The position numbers were made by a program, and so were the translations under genes. The notes beneath the pieces are model-generated. The model did not search any database and was not told where the DNA came from. It saw only the letters and a program-made list of their open reading frames with translations. From Erwinia mallotivora (GTDB lineage Bacteria > Pseudomonadota > Gammaproteobacteria > Enterobacterales > Enterobacteriaceae): DNA of 53,986 bases. The DNA lies in the NCBI RefSeq assembly GCF_000590885.1, contig NZ_JFHN01000062.1, forward strand, positions 1-53,986. The letters are read 5' to 3'. This document shows positions 35,196 to 44,624 of this stretch, one piece after another; position 1 is the stretch's first letter, and the number at the start of each line of letters is the position of its first letter.

Positions 35196-36769
35196 CAGTC
35201 GGTCACCCTCCCTTTAACGGCGAACAGTCCCTGGGGGCGTTTCTGGATAAACAGCACGATCAGCACCAGGATCAGGATTTTGCCGAGTACCGCACCAATT
35301 TGCGGTTCCAGCACCTTGTTAAGAATGCCCAGCCCGAAGGCGGCCACCACCGTGCCGGCCAGCTGTCCGACGCCGCCGGTCACCACCACCAGGAAGGAGT
35401 CGATAATGTAGCCCTGGCCTAACTCCGGGCCGACATTACCCAGCTGCGACAGCGCCACGCCGCCGAGGCCGGCGATGCCGGAACCCAGCCCGAAGGCCAG
35501 CATATCCACCCGGCCTGTTGCCACGCCGCAGCAGTCGGCCATCGCCCGATTTTGCGTCACCGCCCGCACGTTCAGGCCCAGCCGGGTTTTGTTCAGCAGC
35601 AGCCAGGTGAGGAGCAGCACCGCAAAGACAAACAGGATAACCACGATGCGGTTATACGGCAGCACCAGGTTGGGCAGCAGCTGGATACCGCCGGATAACC
35701 ACGGTGGATTAGCCACTTCCAGGTTCTGACTGCCAAACAGCATCCGCACCAGCTGGATCAGCATCAGGCTGATCCCCCAGGTCGCCAGCAGTGTCTCCAG
35801 CGGGCGGCCATACAGATGGCGGATGACGGTTCTTTCCAGCACCATGCCGATGGTGGCGGTGATGATAAAGGCTACCGGCAGCGCCAGCAGGGGATAAAGC
35901 GCCAGCCACTCCGGCGCGTAGCGCTGAAACAGCGTCTGCACCAGCCAGGTGGCGTACGCGCCAAGCATCAACATTTCGCCATGGGCCATATTGATCACGC
36001 CGAGCAGGCCGTAGGTGATCGCCAGCCCCAGCGCCGCCAGCAGCAGCACTGAACCCAGCGACAGGCCGGTAAATGCCTGGCCCAGCAAATCCCCCCACAG
36101 CAGCCGCTGTTTTATCTGCTTAAGCCCGTCACTGGCGGCGGCGCGTACCGCTGCATCCGGCTCGTTCTGTGGCTGGCTCAGACGCAAAAGCGTGGCTTCG
36201 GTTTGCGGATCGCTGGTCTCACTAAGCAGTTGCACCGCCCGCAGCCGTACCTGTGGGCTGGCATCCGCTACCTGCAAACCGGCAACGGCCTGAGCCAGCA
36301 CCGCATGGACTGCGCTGTCCCGTTCAGAGGCCAGTTGTCGGCTCAGCAGCGGAAGCTGCGCGGCTTCGGCATCATTTTGCAACTGACGCGCGGCCGCCAG
36401 GCGGTTATCGCGGTTATCGCTGAGCAACTGATGCGCGGCGAGCGTGGTGGCAATCTGCACGCGCAGCCGGTTGTTAATAAACAGTTTTTTGGTACTGCCC
36501 GTGGGCTGCAACGCGCTGTCGAGGGCGGTCAGTTTGCCGTCTGCTTCGCTGAACGGCTGCTTATTCTCATCCAGCACCACGTTTTCCTGCTTTAAGGCGT
36601 GAAGAAAAGCGGTGCGCGAGCTATCCGGCGCGGCGGCCCACTGCTGAAGCAGGCGGATTTGGTCGCTGCGGCTGGCGCTGGCGAAGTCTGCTGCGGGTCC
36701 GGCAAAGGCCGCCAGCGGGATCAGCAGGCACAGCGCCACCAGCTGCGAAAACAGTCGCTGTATGTTCAT
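35195..36769 (-). CDS. urtB: Urea ABC transporter permease UrtB
   Basis: A 524-residue permease of the LivH type with the long N-terminal extension typical of UrtB. It starts with a signal-like helix (LVALCLLIPLAAFAG), then about 200 helical residues predicted outside the membrane, then about eight membrane helices (GLLGVINMAHGEMLMLGAYATWLVQ, ATWGISLMLIQLVRMLFG). I prefer the ATG at 36769 because a TGGA lies about 8 bp before it; the ATG at 36781 adds four residues and has no ribosome site. It ends in a 1-bp overlap with urtC. Confidence 0.92.
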   Translation of the reverse strand: MNIQRLFSQLVALCLLIPLAAFAGPAADFASASRSDQIRLLQQWAAAPDSSRTAFLHALKQENVVLDENKQPFSEADGKLTALDSALQPTGSTKKLFINNRLRVQIATTLAAHQLLSDNRDNRLAAARQLQNDAEAAQLPLLSRQLASERDSAVHAVLAQAVAGLQVADASPQVRLRAVQLLSETSDPQTEATLLRLSQPQNEPDAAVRAAASDGLKQIKQRLLWGDLLGQAFTGLSLGSVLLLAALGLAITYGLLGVINMAHGEMLMLGAYATWLVQTLFQRYAPEWLALYPLLALPVAFIITATIGMVLERTVIRHLYGRPLETLLATWGISLMLIQLVRMLFGSQNLEVANPPWLSGGIQLLPNLVLPYNRIVVILFVFAVLLLTWLLLNKTRLGLNVRAVTQNRAMADCCGVATGRVDMLAFGLGSGIAGLGGVALSQLGNVGPELGQGYIIDSFLVVVTGGVGQLAGTVVAAFGLGILNKVLEPQIGAVLGKILILVLIVLFIQKRPQGLFAVKGRVTD

Positions 36770-36822
36770 CGCAATGTCCATTCATGTTGCGGGTGAAGGG
36801 CGGGAAACCCCGCCCGTGATTT

Positions 36823-38091
36823 TTAATGCGTTGTTTTCACCGGACTATCTGGTTTTTTGTCGTTACCGGGGATATACGGGCTCCACGGCTGGGCACGCAC
36901 CGGTTTGTCGGTCTGCCATACCACGTTGAACTGACCGTTATCTTCGATTTCGCCAATCATCACCGGCTTGTGCAGGTGGTGGTTGCTGTTGTCCATCGTC
37001 AGGGTAAAGCCATCCGGCGCGTTAAAGGTTTGCCCGGCCATTGCCGCACGGACTTTGTCCACATCGGTGCTGCCCGCTTTTTCCACCGCCTGCGCCCACA
37101 TATGAATGCCAACGTATGTTGCCTCCATCGGGTCGTTGGTCACGGCGGTGCTGTAGTTCGGCAGATTGTGGGCTTTGGCGTAAGCGCGGTAGTCAGCGAC
37201 AAATTTCTTGTTGACCGGGTTATCCAGCGATTCGAAGTAGTTCCACGCGGCCAGGTTGCCGACCAGCGGTTTGGTGTCAATACCGCGCAGCTCCTCTTCG
37301 CCTACCGAGAAGGCGACCACCGGAACGTCGGTGGCTTTAATGCCCTGATTAGCCAGCTCTTTATAGAAGGGGACGTTGGAGTCGCCGTTGATGGTGGAAA
37401 CCACCGCCGTTTTGCCTGCCGCCGAGAATTTTTTGATGTTGGCAACGATGGTCTGATAGTCGCTGTAGCCAAAGGGCGTGTAGACCTCTTCAATGTCGCT
37501 GTCCTTCACCCCCTTGCTGTGCAGGAAGGCGCGCAGGATCTTATTGGTGGTGCGTGGATAGACGTAGTCGGTGCCGAGCAGGAAGAAGCGTTTTGCACTG
37601 CCGCCGTCCTCGCTCATCAGGTATTCCACCGCCGGAATCGCCTGCTGGTTAGGCGCAGCGCCGGTATAGAAGACGTTTGGCGACATCTCTTCGCCTTCAT
37701 ACTGCACCGGATAGAACAGCAGGCCGTTCAGCTCTTCAAACACCGGCAGCACCGATTTACGCGAAACCGATGTCCAGCAGCCAAAGACGGCGGCGACTTT
37801 GTCCTGCGTCAGCAGCTGGCGGGCTTTTTCGGCAAACAGCGGCCAGTTCGATGCCGGATCCACCACCACCGGCTGCAATTTTTTCCCCAGCACGCCGCCC
37901 TTCGCGTTGATCTCATCAATGGTCATCAGCGCCACATCTTTCAGCGGCGTTTCTGAGATAGCCATGGTGCCGGACAGCGAAGAGAGAATACCGACTTTAA
38001 TGGTGTCCGCAGCCTGCGCACCCCAGCTGAACCCGATACTCATCGCCGTGGCGGTGAGCGCAAAAGCTTTAAGCAAAGAACGTCTTTTCAT
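36823..38091 (-). CDS. urtA: Urea ABC transporter substrate-binding protein UrtA
   Basis: A 422-residue periplasmic binding protein of the branched-chain amino acid/urea type. The N-terminus KRRSLLKAFAL followed by a hydrophobic stretch and cleavage after GAQA (about residue 27) looks like a twin-arginine signal. The mature part contains GTMAISETPLKDVALMTIDEINAKGGVLGKK, the ligand-site FGCWTSVSRKSVLPVFEE and LLFYPVQYEGEE, all typical of UrtA. It delivers urea to UrtBC. The gene starts 27 bp after the GntR gene. Confidence 0.93.
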   Translation of the reverse strand: MKRRSLLKAFALTATAMSIGFSWGAQAADTIKVGILSSLSGTMAISETPLKDVALMTIDEINAKGGVLGKKLQPVVVDPASNWPLFAEKARQLLTQDKVAAVFGCWTSVSRKSVLPVFEELNGLLFYPVQYEGEEMSPNVFYTGAAPNQQAIPAVEYLMSEDGGSAKRFFLLGTDYVYPRTTNKILRAFLHSKGVKDSDIEEVYTPFGYSDYQTIVANIKKFSAAGKTAVVSTINGDSNVPFYKELANQGIKATDVPVVAFSVGEEELRGIDTKPLVGNLAAWNYFESLDNPVNKKFVADYRAYAKAHNLPNYSTAVTNDPMEATYVGIHMWAQAVEKAGSTDVDKVRAAMAGQTFNAPDGFTLTMDNSNHHLHKPVMIGEIEDNGQFNVVWQTDKPVRAQPWSPYIPGNDKKPDSPVKTTH

Positions 38092-38118
38092 CTGGCGAAT
38101 CCTCTGGATGTTGTTGAA

Positions 38119-38829
38119 TTAGTTGGATGAATCCGGTTGAAGCCTTGCCTGGTGTAGCCGGTGTAAAGTGATTTTTCTGACTTCAGCCTTACTGACGGAA
38201 ATATGGTCAGTCAGAATGCGCTGTGCCTCCTCATGGTGTTGCTGCATAACCGCCTGTAAAATCAGGGTATGTTCGTGATACGTTGCCGCGATGCGATCCT
38301 CCCGGGTGAAGTCAAGGCGACGAATAATGCGAATTTTTTCGGTCAGTCCGGCGTGAATGCGCGCCATCTCGCGGTTGCCCGTGGCGGCCACCAGCGCCAT
38401 ATGGAACGCCTCATCGTGCAGGGAAACGGTTTTGCCATCCTGTTCACGGGGCGCGGTTACCCAGAAGTGATGCAGTTCAGCGAGCAGCTCACCGGCCTCG
38501 CCGGAGGGCAGGGCGCAGAGACGGCGAACCGCTTCGCACTCCAGCACAATGCGCAGGTCGTACAGTTCCTCAAAGTATTCGAAGTCAAACTGACGCACCT
38601 GCCAGCCGCTGCGAAACCACACCTCGACATAGCCTTCACGCTCCAGCCAGAACAGTGCCTGACGAACCGGCGTGCGGCTCACCGCCATTCTTTCCGCCAT
38701 TTCACTCTCGCTGAAGCGGTCGCCCGGCATCAGACGAAAATCAAAAATGTCGTTTTTGATGGTCTGGTAGACTTTTTCCGCCAGTGCTTCCGGACGGCCT
38801 TTGTTGCCTTTTGACTGATGCGCCTGCAT
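38119..38829 (-). CDS. GntR-family (FCD domain) transcriptional regulator
   Basis: A 236-residue regulator. The winged HTH at about 20-75 reads PGDRFSESEMAERMAVSRTPVRQALFWLEREGYV, followed by the all-helical FCD ligand domain with the metal-site pattern D-x-x-x-H in LHDEAFHMAL and later histidines. It is inside the urea operon, between urea carboxylase and urtA, so it is probably a local regulator responding to urea, allophanate or a related amide. I chose ATG 38829 because GAGGTG is 6 bp upstream; ATG 38853 would overlap the carboxylase gene. Confidence 0.88.
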   Translation of the reverse strand: MQAHQSKGNKGRPEALAEKVYQTIKNDIFDFRLMPGDRFSESEMAERMAVSRTPVRQALFWLEREGYVEVWFRSGWQVRQFDFEYFEELYDLRIVLECEAVRRLCALPSGEAGELLAELHHFWVTAPREQDGKTVSLHDEAFHMALVAATGNREMARIHAGLTEKIRIIRRLDFTREDRIAATYHEHTLILQAVMQQHHEEAQRILTDHISVSKAEVRKITLHRLHQARLQPDSSN

Positions 38830-38840
38830 GTTCACCTCGT

Positions 38841-41800
38841 TTATTCCAGCCACAGCAGCGTATCGCCCGGGCTGACCGCCCGACCAGGCTGGCAGCTGAT
38901 GCGCCTGACCCTGCCCGCCTGCGGGGCGTGGATGGTCAGTTCCATTTTCATTGCCTCGACGATGATCACCGGCTGTCCGGCTGCCACCTCATCGCCCGGA
39001 CTGACCAGAACTTTCCAGATATTGCCGTTCAGGTCGGCACTCACCGGCGTGGCGTTATCTTCCTGCTCCTGCGCGGGCAGGTTCTCTTCGCTGGCGGGCG
39101 GCGCGTCCTGTTCCTCCTGGGCCCAGAGCGCGACTTCTGCCTCAAAGGCGCTGGCCTGCTTCTGGCGGAATGCCGCGATGGCGTCGGCGTTGTCGCTGAG
39201 GAAACGGCGGTGCTGCGCAAAATCAAACTCGCTTTCTTCGATGGTGATGGTGGCCCGTCCTTCGCGGAAATCGTCGCGCAGGGCGTCCAGCTCCGTTTCG
39301 CTCACCGGATAAAAGCGCACCTGATCAAAGAAGCGCAGCAGCCACGGCTCACCGGCGGAAAACTGCTCGTTTTTCAGGAATTTATTCCAGATGGGCAGGG
39401 TGCGCCCCACCAGCTGATAGCCACCGGGTGAATCCATGCCGTAAATGCACATGTACATGCCGCCAATGCCGACGGTGCCCTCGGCGGTGAAGGTGCGCGC
39501 CGGGTTATATTTGGAGCTGAGCAGGCGATGGCGCGGATCGACAGGCACCGCGCAGGGTGCGCCAAGGTAGACATCGCCGAGGCCGAGGATCAGGTAGCTG
39601 GCGTCGAACAGCGTCTGGCGAACCGCTTCGCGCGTCGCCAGCCCGTTGATACGCTGGATAAAATCCACGTTATTGGGCAGCCAGGGCGCAGAGCCCCGCA
39701 CCGTCTCTTTGTAACGCTCCACCGCGCCCAGCGTGGCGCTGTCTTCAAAGGCCATCGGCAGATGCACAATGCGCGAAGGGACTTTCAGCTGGCTGACGTC
39801 GCCCAGCTTTTTCTCCACGTCCAGCAGCAGCGTCAGCAGCTGTTGCTGACCAATCACGCGGCTGTCATAGCGGATTTGCAGTGAACGCACGCCGGGAGAG
39901 AGCTCTTCAATACCCGGCTGATTAAGCTCACGCAGGGCGGTCATCAGCAGATGCACGCGCAGCCGCAGCGCCAGATCCATGATGTTGTCGCCATACTCCA
40001 GCAGGATGTAGTTGTCGCCAGCCTGACGCCAGACCGCCGTCGGCGTGGTGGCGGTAGCGGCCCAGGCTGCCAGTACGGTGGCGGAACCCTGTGCGGTGGT
40101 GTCCAGCGAAGGGGCAGCGAAGGCCGGAGGGCTGATGGCCTGCAAACTTTCCACCCTCCGTTCCTGCGCAACTTCCAGCGCGTTGGCTTCCTCAATGCTG
40201 ATGGCGTGGAAGTGGATACGATCGCCCGGTTTAACCTGGCCGACTTTCCACAGCTCGGCTTTGGCGATGGTGACCGGGCAGACGAAGCCACCCAGACTGG
40301 GTCCGTCGCGGGTGAGGATCACCGGGAAATCGCCGGTAAAGTTCACCGCGCCGATGGCGTATTCGCAGTCGTGGACGTTGGAGGGATGCAGCCCCGCTTC
40401 ACCGCCGTTGGCGCGGGTCCACTCCGGTTTAGGGCCGACCAGGCGGATGCCCAGCCGGTTGGAGTTGTAATGTACCTGCCACGGGGTGGCAAAAAATGCC
40501 TCAATCGATGGCTGAGTGAAAAAGTCCGGCGCGCCGTGTGGCCCGTAGAGCACGCCGATATGCCATTCATCACTGAAATCCGGGATCAGCGTCGGATCAA
40601 CCGCCTGTGGTGCAGTCACCGGGGCCGGGGTGGTGCAGGCGGCCAGCTCCGGCTGTGAAATCGCCAGCATATCCGCGACCCGCAGCGTGCGACCGGCATG
40701 TCCGCCAAACTCGCCCAGTGCAAAGGTGGAGCGGCTGCCGAGGTATTGCGGTACGTCAAAACCGTTGCGCACCGCCAGGTAAGTACGACAGCCCGCCTGT
40801 GCCCGCCCCAGCGTCAGGGTCTGACCGGCCCGCACCGTTACCGGCTGCCAGTAGTTCACCGCTTCGCCGTCCAGCGTCGCCGGGCAGGCTGCGCCAGTCA
40901 GGGCGATGACCGTTTCACTGTGGAAGCGCAGCGTCGGACCTTGCAGGGTAAACTCCAGTCCGGCCGCCTCACTGGCGTTGCCGACAATGCGGTTAGCCAG
41001 GCGGAAGGCGAAATCATCCATGGGGCCGGAAGGCGGTACGCCGATATCCCAGTAGCCCGGACGACCGGGGTAATCCTGGATGCTGCTCCAGGTGCCGGGT
41101 TGCAGCACCTCGACCACCCTGCTGAGCGGCGTAAAGCTGTCCAGCCAGCGCGTCCAGACATCGCCACTGCGCAGCGCCTCGCTCGCCACCACCTGGCGCA
41201 GATAGTCCAGATTGGTGGCGATGCCGTGCAGACGGGTTTCGCTCAGCGCCTGCGCCATTTTTGCCAGCGCCGCCTGGCGATTTTCGCCGTGCACGATCAG
41301 CTTGGCGATCATCGGATCATAAAAGGCCGACACCTCTGTCCCGGTGCTGACCCAGCCATCCACCCGCACGTTTTCCGGGAAGCAGACCTCGGTCAGTACG
41401 CCGGGACTGGGCTGGAAGTTTTTCAGCGGATCTTCGGCATAAATACGCACTTCGATGGCGGCACCCTGCGGGGCCTGCGTCATACGCGCCCAGTCGGGCT
41501 CTTCGCCTGCGGCGACCCGCAACATGCACTCCACCAGATCCAGCCCGGTGACGCATTCAGTCACCGGATGCTCAACCTGAAGGCGGGTGTTCACCTCAAG
41601 GAAGAAGAATTCGTCGCGCGCTGCGTCGTAGATGTATTCCACCGTACCGGCGCTGCGGTAGCTGACCCGTTCACCCAGCCTGACCGCCGAGGCCAGCAGG
41701 GCGCTGCGGGTCGCCTGCGGCAGCCTGGGGGCCGGGGTTTCTTCCACCACTTTCTGATTGCGACGCTGTAGTGAGCAGTCGCGTTCGCCAAGGGCGATCA

Positions 41801-42458
41801 CCCTGCCGTTGCCATCACCGAAAATCTGCACCTCAACATGGCGGGCGCGATCGATGCAGCGCTCCAGAAATACCCCCGCATCGCTGAAAAACTGTTCGCC
41901 AAGACGACGAACGCTCTCCCACGCCTGGCGCAGCGCACCTTCATCGGCACAGCGGGTGAGGCCAATACCGCCGCCGCCTGCGGTACTTTTCAGCATCACC
42001 GGATAGCCGATGTTTTGCGCCGCGATCAGCGCCTCGTCCAGCGACGCCAGCAGGGCGGTGCCGGGGGTCATCGGTACGCCCGCTTCGGCGGCCAGCTCGC
42101 GGGCGCGGTGCTTCAGACCAAACTCGCCAATCTGTTGCGCGGTGGGGCCGACGAAGGCAATCCCCGCCTCTTCGCAGGCGGCGGCAAAAGGCAGGCTTTC
42201 TGACAGAAAGCCGTAACCCGGCCAGATCGCCTGCGCGCCGGTTTCCCTCGCCGCCGCAAGAATTTTATCAATACGCAGATAGCTGTCAGCGGCCTTCTCG
42301 CCGCCAAGGGCGATGGCGATATCCGCATCCCTGACATGCTGCGCATTTTTATCTGCCTGGGAGTAAACCGCCACGCTGGTGATGCCCAGTCGCCGGAGCG
42401 TGCGGATCGCACGACAGGCAATTTCACCCCGGTTGGCGATAAGAACGGTATTAAACAT
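38841..42458 (-). CDS. uca: Urea carboxylase (biotin-dependent)
   Basis: A 1205-residue multidomain enzyme making allophanate from urea, bicarbonate and ATP. The biotin carboxylase domain (about 1-450) has ANRGEIACRAIRTLRRLG, the ATP-grasp loop KSTAGGGGIGLT and EVNTRLQVEHPVTE. The carboxyltransferase part follows as a KipA-like segment (QDYPGRPGYWDIGVPPSGPMDD) and then a KipI-like segment. The biotin domain ends the protein with EAMKM, biotin on Lys1171. Some enzymes of this family prefer guanidine, but no carboxyguanidine deiminase genes or guanidine riboswitch are visible and the urea transporter is in the same operon, so urea is the likelier substrate. It overlaps the hydrolase gene by 8 bp. 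Confidence 0.93.
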   Translation of the reverse strand: MFNTVLIANRGEIACRAIRTLRRLGITSVAVYSQADKNAQHVRDADIAIALGGEKAADSYLRIDKILAAARETGAQAIWPGYGFLSESLPFAAACEEAGIAFVGPTAQQIGEFGLKHRARELAAEAGVPMTPGTALLASLDEALIAAQNIGYPVMLKSTAGGGGIGLTRCADEGALRQAWESVRRLGEQFFSDAGVFLERCIDRARHVEVQIFGDGNGRVIALGERDCSLQRRNQKVVEETPAPRLPQATRSALLASAVRLGERVSYRSAGTVEYIYDAARDEFFFLEVNTRLQVEHPVTECVTGLDLVECMLRVAAGEEPDWARMTQAPQGAAIEVRIYAEDPLKNFQPSPGVLTEVCFPENVRVDGWVSTGTEVSAFYDPMIAKLIVHGENRQAALAKMAQALSETRLHGIATNLDYLRQVVASEALRSGDVWTRWLDSFTPLSRVVEVLQPGTWSSIQDYPGRPGYWDIGVPPSGPMDDFAFRLANRIVGNASEAAGLEFTLQGPTLRFHSETVIALTGAACPATLDGEAVNYWQPVTVRAGQTLTLGRAQAGCRTYLAVRNGFDVPQYLGSRSTFALGEFGGHAGRTLRVADMLAISQPELAACTTPAPVTAPQAVDPTLIPDFSDEWHIGVLYGPHGAPDFFTQPSIEAFFATPWQVHYNSNRLGIRLVGPKPEWTRANGGEAGLHPSNVHDCEYAIGAVNFTGDFPVILTRDGPSLGGFVCPVTIAKAELWKVGQVKPGDRIHFHAISIEEANALEVAQERRVESLQAISPPAFAAPSLDTTAQGSATVLAAWAATATTPTAVWRQAGDNYILLEYGDNIMDLALRLRVHLLMTALRELNQPGIEELSPGVRSLQIRYDSRVIGQQQLLTLLLDVEKKLGDVSQLKVPSRIVHLPMAFEDSATLGAVERYKETVRGSAPWLPNNVDFIQRINGLATREAVRQTLFDASYLILGLGDVYLGAPCAVPVDPRHRLLSSKYNPARTFTAEGTVGIGGMYMCIYGMDSPGGYQLVGRTLPIWNKFLKNEQFSAGEPWLLRFFDQVRFYPVSETELDALRDDFREGRATITIEESEFDFAQHRRFLSDNADAIAAFRQKQASAFEAEVALWAQEEQDAPPASEENLPAQEQEDNATPVSADLNGNIWKVLVSPGDEVAAGQPVIIVEAMKMELTIHAPQAGRVRRISCQPGRAVSPGDTLLWLE

Positions 42459-44253
42459 GTGGCGTCTCCTTGCGGCTCAGCCAGTTACGCCAGCCGCCTG
42501 ATGCAGTGATGTCGGTTGCCTCTGCCAGCGCGGCAGGTTCGCAGATAAAGCCTTTCACCAGACGGCCGTCGGCCAGCTCCAGCGTACCTATCCCCAGCGG
42601 CGGCGGGATCTCTGCGACAAATTCACCAAAACGGGCCAGGGGGATGTCCCACAGCTCGACGGTAATCGCTGCGCCGTCGCTACCTTTTGCCAGCCCCGGT
42701 TTGGCCGGGTGGGTATCAGCCAGCGCATACAGGCGATAGCAGGCGGCAGTCTGCGTCTCTTCAACCTTCACCGCATCACGGCGGGTCAGCTGGTGATTCA
42801 GCGGCATTCCGCTGAGGTGCGCGCCGACCACGGCAACACGCACATGCAGCGGTGAAGCGGGCAGCGATAACCTGTTGCCGGGGGCTCTCCTGCCGGTGGC
42901 CCCGAGGCTGAGTGACTGACTGGCCTGCCAGCGTTGACCAAAGGTTGCCAGCGCACGGTCATGCCAGGCAGGTGCTATCAGGGTGATCCCGGCGGGCAGA
43001 CCGTCCGCACGGAAGGGGCCGGGCAGCGCCAGCGCGCAGAGGTCGGCCAGATTGGTGAAGTTGGTGTAGGTGCCAAACTGCGAGTTGTAGCGCACCGGTT
43101 CCTGCTGCATCTCCGCCAGGGTGTGGATGGTGGGAGAGGTGGGGACCACCAGCGCGTCAAACTGGCTGAGGGTCTGCTGGATTTGACGGCTCAGATCGGC
43201 TCGCAGATATTCGGCGGCAAAAGCGTCCACGGCGCTGTAACGCTGACCGGTGGCGATGATCTCATGGACCACCGGGTCCATCTCTTCCTGACGCGCCAGC
43301 ATCTCGCCGATGGCGACGGTACGCTCAGCTACCCAGGGGCCGTTGTATAGCTGCTCTGCCAGCTGCTGAAAGACCGAAAAATCAATGGGGTGTAGCGTGG
43401 CTCCCCCGGCCTGCAAGGCGGTCAGCGATGCCAGCCAGGCCGCTTCAGCCTGCGCATCGCCAAAAAAGGTTGGATGGGCCGGAATGGCTAAGTTGGTCAT
43501 CGCCGGTAACGCGGCCGGTGCCAGCCCCGGATTACTGCGCGAGTAGGCATCACTGGCGTCATAGCCGCCGGCACAGTCTGCCACCCGGAAGGCGTCCTCC
43601 ACCGTCAGCGCAAAGATTGAAATGGTGTCATTCAGACGGCAGGCGGGCACCACGCCGCTGGCGGAGAGCCAGCCTTTGGTCGGTTTCAGCCCGACGATAT
43701 TGTTGAAACCAGCCGGGACGCGGCCTGATCCGGCGGTGTCGGTGCCCAGCGCAAAGCAGACCAGCCCACGAGCGGTAACGGAAGCGGAACCGGAGCTGGA
43801 GCCGCCGCTGACATAGTCCGGGTTGAAGGTGTTTTTTACCGCGCCATAAGGTGAACGGCTCCCGACCAGGCCGGTAGCAAACTGGTCGAGGTTGGTTTTG
43901 CCTATCAGCACCGCACCTGCGGCCTTAAGCCTGGCGACGGCTGCGGCATCCGCTGCGGCCTGATAAGTGAACGCCGGACAGGCAGCCGTGGTGGGCCAGC
44001 CCGCCACATCAATATTGTCTTTGACGGCAAAGGGCACGCCAAACAGCGGCAGCGAGTCCGGATCCTGCCGCCAGGCAGTCAGCAAGGGTTCCAACTGGGC
44101 GCGCAGTTGGGCAGGCGTGGCAAGAGCGATCCAGGCATTATCGTCGGTGGATAATCCGGATAACACTGAAGTCAGCGTTGTCAGCACATCATCAGGGTGC
44201 TGCTGATGCTGATGCTGCCAGTCTTTCAGGGTGAAGCCGGTGGTGAAAGCCAT
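42451..44253 (-). CDS. atzF: Allophanate hydrolase
   Basis: A 600-residue amidase-signature enzyme that hydrolyses allophanate to ammonia and carbon dioxide. The catalytic triad is Lys78 (FAVKDN), Ser152 (GGSSSGSA) and Ser176 (GTDTAGSGR), with the normal 24-residue spacing between the serines. After the amidase core (about 1-460) comes the C-terminal domain typical of AtzF (HLSGMPLNHQL ... GIGTLELADGRLVKGFICEP). First gene of the operon, directly behind the sigma-54 promoter. Confidence 0.94.
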   Translation of the reverse strand: MAFTTGFTLKDWQHQHQQHPDDVLTTLTSVLSGLSTDDNAWIALATPAQLRAQLEPLLTAWRQDPDSLPLFGVPFAVKDNIDVAGWPTTAACPAFTYQAAADAAAVARLKAAGAVLIGKTNLDQFATGLVGSRSPYGAVKNTFNPDYVSGGSSSGSASVTARGLVCFALGTDTAGSGRVPAGFNNIVGLKPTKGWLSASGVVPACRLNDTISIFALTVEDAFRVADCAGGYDASDAYSRSNPGLAPAALPAMTNLAIPAHPTFFGDAQAEAAWLASLTALQAGGATLHPIDFSVFQQLAEQLYNGPWVAERTVAIGEMLARQEEMDPVVHEIIATGQRYSAVDAFAAEYLRADLSRQIQQTLSQFDALVVPTSPTIHTLAEMQQEPVRYNSQFGTYTNFTNLADLCALALPGPFRADGLPAGITLIAPAWHDRALATFGQRWQASQSLSLGATGRRAPGNRLSLPASPLHVRVAVVGAHLSGMPLNHQLTRRDAVKVEETQTAACYRLYALADTHPAKPGLAKGSDGAAITVELWDIPLARFGEFVAEIPPPLGIGTLELADGRLVKGFICEPAALAEATDITASGGWRNWLSRKETPHV

Positions 44254-44293
44254 AAGTTGAATTCCATCTGGTATACAAGATTGGATTCATTCA

Positions 44294-44310
44294 GGCAAAA
44301 GCCGTGCCAG
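44294..44310 (-). promoter_or_regulatory. Sigma-54 promoter of the urea operon
   Basis: Read on the minus strand: CTGGCACGGCTTTTGCC. This matches the -24/-12 consensus (YTGGCACG-R-NNN-TTGCW) at all but the last base, with GG and GC exactly 10 bases apart. The expected start point is near 44283, about 30 bp before the allophanate hydrolase ATG. Confidence 0.88.
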
Positions 44311-44624
44311 TTAAAAAAACATCTGTTTTATATAGATATTTACCGTAAGGGCTGAAAGTGGCGCACCACCGGCGGGCAGGGAATGTACAACGTTGGGGCA
44401 AAAAACAGCCAGCTGGCTGGCAGGGCGAAACCCTGCGAATGGGGCGGCGGCAGGATTACCGTCAGGCGCGGTGTGGTGCTCTGCTGGCAGGAAAGGGCTG
44501 TCAGCAGAAAAGAGCAAATTCGGCCAGAGGTATGGTGCTGCGGAGGGGATAAATGCCCGGTATGCGCCGGAAGTCAGAATCTGTTGCTGCGTTCTGGCTT
44601 CCGGCAGTGACGGGATGATGATGC
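44311..44624. other. Upstream region of the urea operon, with a long hairpin
   Basis: About 310 bp without a gene. Nearest the promoter is an AT-rich segment (44311-44345), where an activator-bending protein could bind. GCACC/GGTGC half-sites resembling NtrC half-sites occur near 44363, 44477 and 44534, none forming a clear palindrome. At 44566-44605 lies a 14-bp stem (one G-T pair, loop of 12) just past the stop of the cation ATPase gene, probably its terminator despite lacking a T run. Confidence 0.55.

Noticed and set aside
36826..37956. A 376-codon open frame antisense to urtA
   Set aside because: It mirrors the highly conserved urtA frame in GC-rich DNA, has no recognisable domain and no ribosome site; codon bias explains it.
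40698..41771. A 357-codon open frame antisense to urea carboxylase
   Set aside because: Shadow of the biotin carboxylase/carboxyltransferase coding strand; the translation is rich in His, Arg and Gln without any family motif.
44254..44420. Guanidine-I (ykkC) riboswitch before the carboxylase operon
   Set aside because: I could not find the conserved loops of that riboswitch on the minus strand, and the leader expected from the sigma-54 start is only about 30 bases.
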